From NCBI GenBank assembly GCA_001598975.1, contig BBXU01000252.1, positions 1-45,323 of the forward strand: DNA of 45,323 nt. The letters run 5' to 3'. The DNA comes from Parachlorella kessleri. Lineage: Eukaryota; Chlorophyta; Trebouxiophyceae; Chlorellales; Chlorellaceae. This document shows, piece by piece, positions 30,160 to 39,597 of the stretch. The notes below the pieces were generated by a model, which was given only the letters and a program-made list of their open reading frames with translations, did no database searches and had not been told where the DNA came from. The position numbers and the translations under genes were made by a program. The first letter of the stretch is position 1, and every line of letters begins with the position of its first letter.

Positions 30160-33100
30160 CTACTGCCCCCCTCCCGGCTGCTGCCCCTCCTGGTCCTCCT
30201 GCTCGTAATCCGGCTGCTGGCCAGGGTTGACCCAGGGCAGCAGCGTGCGTAGCAGCATCAGCAGCGGATTGCCATCCTGAAGCAACTCCTCAGGCGCCCG
30301 CCCTGCATTACTGTCACGGAGCAAGGTGGGGCAATGCAGCATGGCACCATGCAAGGGGAGTCGCTTGGACAATAGGCTGCACATGCTCTGTTCGCACAAC
30401 CAGCCACCCTTCCTAAAAAGTGTCTGACTGGAGTACCATCACCGGGAAGGGTGCCCACCCATGCATGTAAGTTGAAACACCAGCTGAAGATGGAGCGCGT
30501 GGCAGGTATCCAGCCCAGCCTATAGGCCCGGTAAGGCATTTCAAGCAGGACCATTGCAACCTACCTTCTGCCTGCGCCCGAGCTTGGAGGTCACGGAACT
30601 CCGCTTCAAGTGCTGCCAAATCCTCCGGTCGAATGCCTGCAGGGAACAGATAGCCGGGGGAGATGTAAGCATAACCCATATGCAGGGTTCAGGGCGGGTA
30701 GCTAGCTCGCAAACATCAGGCGAGGTGAGACTGTTAACAATGTCTCGGGGAAAAAGCTACTGGAGAACATCTCAGGCACACCAAGAGCATATCTGCATTC
30801 AGCCCTGTCAGTCAAGTTCGCCACTACCTCATCTTTGTTCCCATTGCCACCTTCATCAACTACCCAGTAAGCGGGCTGCCGCTCAAGAGGTCCGATGGGG
30901 TCAGCCCACCAGTAAAGCACCTCAACCCCACCAAGGTGAGGTGGCTACCATAACATGGACCATCACACCTTGTCTGGCCGCAGCACGCACGTCACGAGTA
31001 CGTCGCTTGGATGCTACACACTTCGCAGGTGGCCCGCTCACCTGCTGCCGCTGCCCCTGCTCCCCCGCCCGGGTGCATGCCGTGCAGGTGCTCGGCAGGG
31101 ATCCGCTGCACGGTATCTGAGAACTCGTAAAGGCGCAGGTGGCGGTACTGGTTGTCATCGGATGGCGGGAAGGCCTGCACATGTGGGACGGCGTCATCAG
31201 CATGCTCATGCATGGCAGGATGCACGCTGCGTGCCTACTCATGCGCTTTTGGAATACTACTACTTTATTGCTGCAGCCAAGAGCTACATCAATACGGAGT
31301 TGCCTTAACCTCTCTCGACCGCCCCCTGGCCCGCATTTTAAGTGAGTAAATAGGTGCCCTGCCTGTGCACCAAGGACAGAGCATGGCAAGAAGCACAGGA
31401 AAAAGCTTAATCCTGCAGCGTTTGGCAGCCAGGTCAGGCCTGGGAGGGGTCAATAGACAAATATTACGGGCACCGTCAGTCTGACAGGCACCATTCTGGC
31501 GCTTCAAAGCTGACCTGCTCTCGCACACAGGCCCAGTCGGCAGCAGTGATGCCGTCGGGGAGGTCCCTTCCCTCAACAGCCCGCCGACAGGCTGCCTTGA
31601 GCCACTCCTGCACGGGTTGCGCCTGCGGGCAAGCCAGGAATGGAGGCAACAAACGACAACATGTAATCCCAGGAGCACGCTACAAATTCCACTCAATAGC
31701 AACAGTGACGCTGCAGCAGTTGGCAAGCATGAGGACCAAAAGGCATTGCCAAACCCTCCCCAAGCCCGACGGCAAGCATGAGGAACAAAAGGCATTGCCA
31801 AACCCTCCCCAAGCCCGACACAGGCAGCTCTGCCTGCCCACCTCCTGGCAATGGCAGTACTCCCTCGCTTCCTGCTACCCATTCTTTGCACCGACCGACC
31901 GACCTTCCAAAGCAGGTGCTGCCTCTCCACGAAAATGTCCACTAGGTGGCCGAGAGAAGCGCTGCCGCCATCGTCAGCATCTCTCAGCACCGGTTGCGAC
32001 AGCAGGTAAGCCCAGTCAGAGTCGTTGCCTGCGCATGACAACATGGTGACAGTGAAGCTCAACAACAACAGTTTTCAGCAGCTGCGACAGCAAGCTGAGC
32101 CCACGAAGCCCAATTGTGCCTGCAAGCAGTGGCTGTAACTCGATTGAACATGTACAAGTAAATCTGCTGCGAGATTTAATGGCTGCCACTCTATGTCTCA
32201 TACACACTTGACGGCTCCCTCCAATATCAGCCCTGTTTGTTAGGACAGTGCCACCTGGAAAGCCGCTGACAGCAGACCTTTCAACCAGAGCCTTGTCCCC
32301 ACCTGTGCCCTTTTCCTGCAGCTTCTTCAGCAGTTGCGTCACCACGAGTGGGTACATCAGCACTGCCTTAGTCAGCAGGTCAGAGGATGACTGAGCCTCC
32401 CCTGCTGCGCTGCCCTCCCCGCCTTGCTGCTGCTGCTGCTGCTGATGCTGGGAGGCGCTAGCAGGCGTGCCACTGCCGCTGCTGCTGCCTCGCCTGCTGC
32501 TGCTGGGCACTTCTTGCTGCTCCTGCTCCTGGTACCACTTTGCCAAGGCGAGAGAGTAGACTATGTTGGGGAACAGGTTGGCGGATTGGTCGCCACCATA
32601 CTCCCGGGCAAACCGCTGCAGGAAGGCGTAGCGCCCAGCACGCACTGCATGTGCAGCATGGCCCGATGTGCTGTTGGCTTGTAACATGCAGGAGCTGCAC
32701 GTCCAACACTTACCATATGAAGAGTCGCAATGGTAAAGCTACCTCTGCCGGCTGTTGGGAGTTTTCAGGGGTGCTAGGTAACTACTTACAGGGTGTACAG
32801 CCACTGTGGCCAGGCCTCTGGTTAAGGCAACAAGGACGCCCACAGGCTTACCTGTCAATACCCTATTAGCACCAGCAGCTGGAGGCTTGCACGGGCCCCT
32901 ATAGTCATGTGTGAGCTTGTACATTCAATCAGTCACTCAATCAGTAATGCTTCCCACAGCAGCAGACTGTGCCGCAGATGTGTCGTGTCTGGCGCAAAAA
33001 GACCTAAGACTAGGACACTGATCATATAAGCTTGCACAGCACACAAGTAATACAAGCCAACTCCTGGGTGCAAGCGGACCCTCACCTGCCAGATAGTCGA

Positions 33101-36100
33101 TGGCAAACAGGGCGCCCATGGGGTCCCCAGGGTTGAGCGCCAGCAGCAGCTTGCATACCTCCAGGGCGGTCTTGTGCAGGCCCCGGCGGCTGAGCGCCTG
33201 CTGGTACCTGCAAGACATGGTCAAAAATGCCCGGGTACCCTCTAACAGGGCTGGGAGGTTTTAGCATACCCCGAACTTAAACTTAAACTAAACTTAAAAT
33301 CGAGAGAGGATAATGTGCAGCCTTCGCTGCCATTCGAGTACCCCCTGCACTGGCGCCTGCAAACTTGGTTTGGTATTACTCTGCCGCCCCAGCATGCGAG
33401 CATCGATGCTGACTACCGCTTCGGAGTAAAGCAGCATTCTGGTCACTGATTTCCACCCATACTGGCTGCCACAGATGACCCTCACGCCACTTGACTGCCT
33501 AAGGGATTCGATTGTCGCTATTGTGTTGGTACGCAAACAAGTCTACCCGATTCCCACAGCCTACCAAAGCAGGGTTATGAGGCTCCAAGGCAAGCACGGC
33601 ACAGCATCACATAAGGCCCCTTACTCACATACTCACTTAAAGAGTGCCAGGAACAGCGGCTTGTTAGCATCCCCAAAGGGCACAAACATGCTGGCTGCCG
33701 CTAGGTTGAAGCTGGGGTGCCAGCTCATCTCCAGGGCGTACACACACCGCTCCAGCATCTCATCTGCAGGTAGGATTACATAAAATTGAGTAACACAGGT
33801 TGGAATGCCAGTTCAAATGGAGGGCTTACAGACACCGTTCCAGCGCCTCTTCTGGAACAACAGCTGGGGCGAATAGTAGTAATGACCCCGCAAGCGTGAC
33901 GGGAAGCTGTGAGACTGTTTGAGCTAGGGTGGGCTAGGGTGTTGATTTATGGAAGAGAGGACTAGTACCGCGTAAGCCACCCGCCTGTTCCCTGCTCCCC
34001 GCTTTGCTGACTGGTGCCGCTCGCACCCGCCACACTGCTGCTTAACCCTTGAGGCCACGTGCATTCCCATCTTTCAACATCTCCGGTTGCTGGCAAGCGA
34101 TTTGTACGCTGCTCATCAAGCAATTCCCTGCATGTCCTCGTATCCTCCGCAAGAGTGCGCCCACCACAGCATGGCTGCGATTCTTACTACTGGTGTCATT
34201 GAAGATGTAAATGCATGTGCCAGGAAGGGGTCAGATAGCAGTGTGGCGGGTGGTAGGTGCGTCAATAAGCAGGCAGACTCCGAAAGGGGGAACAGCTGCA
34301 AGCACAGAGGAATGATCTCATCTGTGGAGAGGGCCCACCTGCATAGGAGTTCTCCCCCATGGACCTGTACAGGTCAGTCATGGTGAGTAATGCGTCCAGG
34401 TGGTACGGGTGGTGCTGCAGCAGCGCCGCGATGTTGTTGGGGTCGAAGCTGGCCTGGCACTGCTCATACAGCTCCTGCACTGCCTGCACAGCCACAAGTG
34501 GGTGGGGACCATTGGTGGGAGCAGCTGCAGCAGCGCCGCTATGGTGTGGTGGGGCATACTAGCAACTCGAGTGCCTGCAGCGAAGCGACTAGCAGCAAGC
34601 GGAGACTGGGCTAGAGGGGCGGCTGCAATGTAGCCGGCTACTGACAGCGGCACAGTTCCTGGGCAGCGACAATTGATGCCATTTTGCACCATGGGCTTAC
34701 AACAACAACCCATAATGTGGGGGTTGGGTGGGACCGGGGTGTAGACTAACACTAATACCTGACAAGCTGCTCCACTGTCTGTCATACATCCCACGAGCTC
34801 ATGCACTCGCAACCCTACACATTCGTTTGTACAGCCCTGAATCCTGCATGTAAGGGTCCAGAGTAGCCCTCATGCACCACCCCATGCAGACACCGCGAAG
34901 CCTACCCGGCTTGCTGACCTGGTATGCCTGTGAGTAGGAGTAGCTGAACTCCAGCTTGCCATCAGCGGTGACCCCTCGGTACTCCAAAGAGGGCCCACCC
35001 TCAAAAGCCGGCCAGGTGTCGCGGGGGCTGATGATGGCCCCCTTTTTCAGCGCAGCCCGCCGAATGAGGCCCCGTGCCGCCAGCCGCCGCACACGCCGGC
35101 TGGCACCTGCACAGGCGGGGGAGAGGGTCGGCATGCCGCGGCATGGTAGCTGGGCTAGGGGGATCCTGTGCAGTCCAGAGCAGTGTTATGAGCTTGAAGC
35201 GCATGCCTGACCAAATACACAGGATGGCCTGGTTGCCCTTCTCCCAGTTTTCATCACGGCCATGCAGCAGATGCAGCACCCATGCCTCCGAACTACCCAG
35301 GTCAAGCAAGGGCCACCTGCAAAAGCTGCATCTCCTCGCTCCTCTTCGTCTCCCTCTACCACCCTGGCACCAAACATCTTTCGCAGCTCCTCGTCTGCCC
35401 TGAGGTGCCGCACATCCACGCCCAGAAGTGGGCGCTCTGCCTGCTGCCCTGCTGCTGCTGCTATGCCTGCTGCGCTGCCGGGAGAGTCCTGCCTCACCTG
35501 CGCAGCACAGGCCACTCACAAAGGAACTCTCGGTTCGAGGAGGGCCGTGATGCCATTAATCTTGCAAGGACGGTGGCGGGACAGGTGATTGCCAGAATAT
35601 ATCAACGCCTATGTAGGCCCTCATCAGCCTGCAATAACCCCAACGCATCCCGCAGCGCTGCCTACTAGTTGAACCATAGAAGCCCAGTGAGGTGGTCTTG
35701 CCCTTGGTGCTGATGTCGTGTCCCACCTGGATGTCGAGTTCCTGCAAGATTTGGTCAATGTCTTCCCCAGCCTTGGCCTCCTGCTGCTGCGCTGCGCCGT
35801 CCTGCTCCGCTTCGCTGTCGGCGCGTCCTGTTGCTTGGCCAGGCTTGCCCCTCTTCTTCTTCTGCTGCTTCCTGTTTTTCTTGCCAGCCCCTGCTGCAAG
35901 GGCGGCTGGGCGGGCAGGAGCGGCTGCCACCTGCGCACTGCCGCCCTCGTCTTCATCCTCTTCTGCTGGAGCCTCGGGGCCCTGGCAACCAGTAGTAAAT
36001 CAAGGAAGGTTTGTTCAGCGGTAGGTGTCAAAGACTGCCTTGCTATGTCAACACTTTGGTAGTCGTTTCAGAGCAGGGCAGGGCATGTAAGATGTGATCC

Positions 36101-36254
36101 CCACCTCGTCGTCTGTGAGGAGTTCAAAAGGATTGAAAGGTGCCTTTTGCACGACCTCATCCTCTTCCTCGCTGCTGGATTCCTCGCTTGGTGGGGCAGG
36201 GGGCAGGTCCGCTCCTAGCTGCTTGCGCAGGCGATTGAACTGCCTGCCAGCCAT
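30160..36254 (-). CDS. TCF25: TCF25 (Rqc1/NULP1 family), 13 exons, 696 aa
   Basis: Exons: 36254-36105, 35981-35666, 35436-35317, 35106-34919, 34483-34339, 33763-33637, 33207-33086, 32644-32303, 32028-31904, 31622-31515, 31174-31042, 30636-30565, 30302-30160 (TAG). All phases agree. Start MAGRQFNRLRKQLG mirrors the basic animal N terminus. Visible features: acidic Ser/Glu block (24-36), Lys-rich GKKNRKQQKKKRGK (83-96), LGVDVRHLRADEELRKMFG, the helical core SFDPNNIAALLQHHPYHLDAL, GLHKTALEVCKLLLALNPGD and SLGHLVDIFVERQHLLWK, a Gln run in exon 8, and a C-terminal LMLLRTLLPWVNPGQ. Length is close to the animal protein (676 aa). Yeast Rqc1 and TCF25 act in ribosome-associated quality control with the ligase Ltn1/Listerin on stalled 60S complexes. 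Divergent from STK19 over about 190 bp. Its 3' half is duplicated at 24437-27065. Confidence 0.93.
30758..30865 (+). repeat. Dispersed repeat family 2, copy 4, in a TCF25 intron
   Basis: ATCTCAGGCACACCAAGAGC, TGCATTCAGCCCTGTCAGTC and CACTACCTCATC follow the same order as in the ankyrin array. It lies in the intron between exons 11 and 12 and is absent from the equivalent intron of the partial copy as far as I can align. Confidence 0.55.
31722..31819 (+). repeat. 49-bp perfect-like tandem duplication in a TCF25 intron
   Basis: Two units (31722-31770, 31771-31819) differ by one base. They lie between exons 9 and 10. The high identity implies a very recent event, or an assembly duplication. Confidence 0.9.
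33712..33856 (-). repeat. Degenerate duplicate of the 5' edge of TCF25 exon 6
   Basis: 33712-33768, covering the first coding bases of exon 6 and its acceptor, is echoed at about 33797-33855 in the adjacent upstream intron (shared TGCCAG, AGGGC, TACA, ACACCG, TCCAGC). The intronic copy has lost the acceptor. Confidence 0.6.
34206..34272 (+). repeat. Dispersed repeat family 1, copy in a TCF25 intron
   Basis: CCAGGAAGGGGTCAGATAGC, AGTGTGGCGGGT and GTCAATAAGCA match the copy at 3003-3066. It sits in the intron between exons 5 and 6. Confidence 0.65.
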
Positions 36255-36440
36255 AATAATGTTGTAATCCCTTGTTTTTGGTGTGAGCCCATGCCATGAC
36301 AAGCTTTGCCCCGGATTGTCCATCACATCGTCATCACATAGTCATCGAACATGGCCGTCCAAAAGCGCCTGCATTCATCAGGTGAGTATGCTCGTTTGGT
36401 ATTATCTCACTCCCTTAGACTGCATGAACGGGGTGGAAAC
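36255..36440. promoter_or_regulatory. Divergent TCF25 / STK19 promoter region
   Basis: The chosen start codons of TCF25 (minus, 36254) and STK19 (plus, 36441) are only 186 bases apart, so both 5' UTRs and core promoters must lie here or overlap the genes. CATCACATCGTCATCACATAG-type short repeats occur at about 36321-36341. No TATA box was assigned. Confidence 0.55.
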
Positions 36441-38496
36441 ATGACGGAGACAGGCAAGCGGCGCCTCGTGCTGCCGGCCCCTCCGCCCCTCAAACGCACT
36501 TCCCTGCACCTCTCGGACCAGAACGAGGCCGACAACATAACCCCTCGAGCGGCGCCCCAGTGGCAGCAGCAGCAGCAGCAGCAGCAAACCCAGCAGCCTA
36601 CCATCGCCGCTGAGCACCTTTCAAGTGACGATGAGGCCGTTGTGGATCTTCCCAACGACACTGAGGCCGCGTTGCAGCTGCTCATGTCTCAGTTCAAGGC
36701 AAAGGTGGGCCCGCATGGACACCCTCCTGAGGGCTGCTGGTTGCCTGCGTTGGTGCTAATCGTGCCTTGTTGTGCTGTGGTGCAGGCCAGCATCCCTCCC
36801 TTTGCCCTGAAGTCGCAGCTTTACACCGTTCTCAAGGACCGCACGCTCGTGGACAGGCAGCTTGATGAGCTGAGGTGGGGCGGCAGTATGCTGTGCCGTG
36901 CCTTATGCGAGGCTTGTTGTGTTGATTGCATCTACGTTGACGTTGCCAACTCAACTGGGATTGGGGCTGCATCTGCTCACTGTCTTGCTGCTCCCTGGGT
37001 TGTCCAGCACCCGGGAACACCCACTGGGCCTCTCGAGGGTCCCTGCTTTGCAGGCTGAGTAACAAGTTGCGGCTGTTCCAGCTGCCCACCGGCCCAGATG
37101 ACACTGCCATTATGCCCACCGCCAACTATGCGGCGGCGCTCGCAGCCTCAGCGCAGCAGCTGCGCACCACCAAAGGCGCCCTTGTGCATGTATTCGACTG
37201 GTTCAGAGACCGCGTGCTGCCGGCCTGCCGTGACGCGATGATCACTCACCGCGAGCTCCTGCAGCTGCTGGCAACTCCACCGCCAGCACAGGCACCATTC
37301 AGCAATAGCGGCAGCGGGGGTGGGAGGACCCTAGCCACTGGGGCCAGCAGGTGCGCAGCTCTGCAGTACAGGCTTGATGTAGAGGCGAATGATTTGCACA
37401 ATTTCACTCTGTTTGGGAGTGGAGGGGCAGGGGAGAAGGCCTGTGGTTATCAACGAGCATGTCTGGAGTGCTGTGATTAGACGAGGTGTACAGATGGAGG
37501 GTAGGGTGTGCTGGCTGTATGCATGAAGCGGACATTGGTGGGTTCTTGCTGCGCTTTAATCATCGCTCGGGAGATTTCGTGGTTGCTCATGGACACACTC
37601 CCGCCGCGACAATCAGAGCGCGCACAGCATGTGGTATGCATGTGCTGGCCTGCTTTATATGGTCGCCCCCACCGTGGCGGCTGTATCAGTGGCTTAGCAT
37701 ACATGTACTTTTTCCTAGTCAATGTCAGCATTGCGTGGTGCTACGGTTTGATGACTAACCTCGTGTGGTGTGTTCAGCATCTCTGTCAATCTTGGCAGTG
37801 TTTTCTGTTTTCAGGAGGGCGGCCCAGGTGCGAGGAGCAGCAGCGGCAGCAGCAGCGGCTTCGGCGGTGACAGAAGGCCACCTGTCGCTGCTCCTTCACC
37901 AAGGCTTTCTCACACGGCACAGTGGAGGGCAGGACGGCTATGTGTTTGCCATGCCAGGAGCGGGGCCGGCGGTCCGCAGCATCAGGGAAGGCCGTGCTGA
38001 GATAGTGCAGGTGGGTCGCCAACTGGGTTGGGATGGTGGGCTGCTTAGGGATGGAAAGTCCATGTTGGTTTAAAAGTGGATTACGTTGAAGAGGGAGAGC
38101 GAGGACAGTCTTTAACCCGCCGGCTGCTTGTGGCTTCACACCCGGGTTGCGTGTTGGACAAAGTTTGCTATCGGTAAAGGTGGCAGGTGGTGCGAACAGG
38201 GAGTGAGAGATGGGCTGGACTGACAGGGCGTGCTATAGCTTGATGGACAGTATGGCACGTGGAACCGTTGCCACGTCTGCTTGCCTTCACTCCTTCCCCT
38301 GACTGTCCCTGGGTAGGCCCTCCAGCGGCGGCAGTACAGGGAGATCCCCGAGAAGGAGCTGGAGAAGCGCAAGCTGCAACGAAGCGTGCTCAGCATGCAG
38401 TTCCACATCCGAGACCTGCTTGGCTCTGGAGCTCTGCTGAGGCTGGACACCACTGTAGGCCCCGTTCTGCGGCTGCAAGCGGCTCGCAAGCTGTAA
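36441..38496 (+). CDS. STK19: STK19 winged-helix protein, 5 exons, 341 aa
   Basis: Exons 36441-36704, 36786-36874, 37054-37350, 37815-38010, 38317-38496 (TAA), all phases consistent. The start MTETGKRRLVLPAPPPLKR resembles the basic N terminus of the animal short form; an in-frame ATG at 36351 would add 30 residues. After a Gln8 run, the conserved part begins with SIPPFALKSQLYTVLKDRTL..DRQLDEL (animal form: LPPIVLRSQVYSLVPDRTVADRQL), then DWFRDRVLPACRD, a winged-helix block HQGFLTRHSGGQDGYVFAMPGAG followed by REGRAEIVQALQRRQYREI, and the C-terminal FHIRDLLGSGALLRLDTTVG. STK19 was first described as a kinase but is now regarded as a DNA-binding winged-helix factor in transcription-coupled repair. 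No kinase motifs are seen here. An Ala-rich insert and a Gly/Ser linker are species-specific. Confidence 0.9.
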
Positions 38497-38547
38497 CGTA
38501 CATGGTCTGGGTGTTTGCGTGCGTGTTTGTCGTGTTTACGCTTCTTT

Positions 38548-38552
38548 TGTAA
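38548..38552 (+). promoter_or_regulatory. Candidate TGTAA poly(A) signal of STK19
   Basis: TGTAA lies 52 bases past the STK19 stop, in a T-rich context. Motif and spacing fit green-algal 3' ends. Confidence 0.5.
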
Positions 38553-39597
38553 GGACTGTGATCCTGTGTACTTTCGTTGCGCTATTGGTTTACCCTGTTT
38601 CTTCATGGCTCTCTCGTCCTTCTTCTTTCTTATTAGCATGGGTGGCAGGTAGTGCAAACAGGGAGTGAGAGTTGAGCTGAAGCTCTTATGCTGAAGTTAG
38701 TGTTTATCGTGAAGCTCAGTTGTGTGTCTGGTCGGGCTTGATGCGGAATGTGGTAATTTGATGATCAAGCCCATGCAAACAGTTTTGCTGTATCTGCCAG
38801 GGAGGATGCCTTCTCGAAATTTGGATACGACCATGTTGAAACGCTTACATATGGCTGCAGCAGGTTCCAAAGCACATGGGAAGTAAGCAGCTTACCGTGT
38901 AACACTTGCTGGAGGCCACCAGGCTGTGTGCTTCAAGCCTTACTTCTTAAAATTTCTCCAGAGTTGCACCTGCAGGCTTCGATATGCTGCACCTGAGAAG
39001 AATGCATAGGCCGTGAATGCCCCTACAGATCTAGGGCGTCCGTTCAGACGTGGCCTGCTTAGCTGGGCATGTTGAAATTCAGAACACAAACCTTGTGCCC
39101 TGCAGGGACATCATTTGTCCCCTTCTCCTTAACCTGATGCCAGCACTGATAATCATTCAAGCTGCATCATGACATGACGGTGAGCCATGCAAACATGCAT
39201 CAGCCTAGCGCCTTGATGATGACGTGGCGGGGTCTACACCTGCGCCAACTCCAAGAAGTCTGTCAAGTCCGTCTTGCGCCGCCTTGCGGAAGAGACCATG
39301 TCTAGGCGATCGTGGCATCTGTGGGAGCTGATGCATGTAGCCGACCGGCTTACCAGCTAAGGGAGCTGTGATTGAAGCTGTGCCTAGTCGGCAACCGCCA
39401 TGGCGGCAAACCAGCGTTGAGCACCCCGGCCTGGTCACGTGCTAGCCTCTCCAGCGACATAAGGGCAGAAATTCAGCGAATTCGACAACCTGTTGGGGAA
39501 ACATGGCGTCCAGACGGAACGCTCTGGCTCCTCAGAGCATCTGGGCCAGGTGTGGCGGTGGCAGCGAGCCATGGGGGACACATAGCAACCTGCCCGT
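38553..39597. other. Intergenic or 5' part of the KUP gene, unresolved
   Basis: No exon could be supported. The beginning of the potassium transporter, including its start codon, probably lies in here, but no frame here could be joined with confidence to the exon ending at 39726. The AGGGAGTGAGAG block at 38655-38667 repeats one at about 38200-38212. Confidence 0.4.

Noticed and set aside
35282..35668. 128-codon plus-strand frame opposite TCF25
   Set aside because: Antisense shadow of TCF25 exons 2 and 3 and their intron.
36255..36326. In-frame ATGs upstream of the chosen TCF25 start
   Set aside because: The conserved basic N terminus begins at MAGRQFNRLRKQLG; upstream residues have no counterpart in the family.
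36351..36440. Upstream in-frame ATG extending STK19 by 30 residues
   Set aside because: The extension has no similarity to the family and would leave only 96 bp to TCF25. A 38-base GTGAGT...TAG segment inside it is too short to be a convincing intron. Kept as an alternative only.
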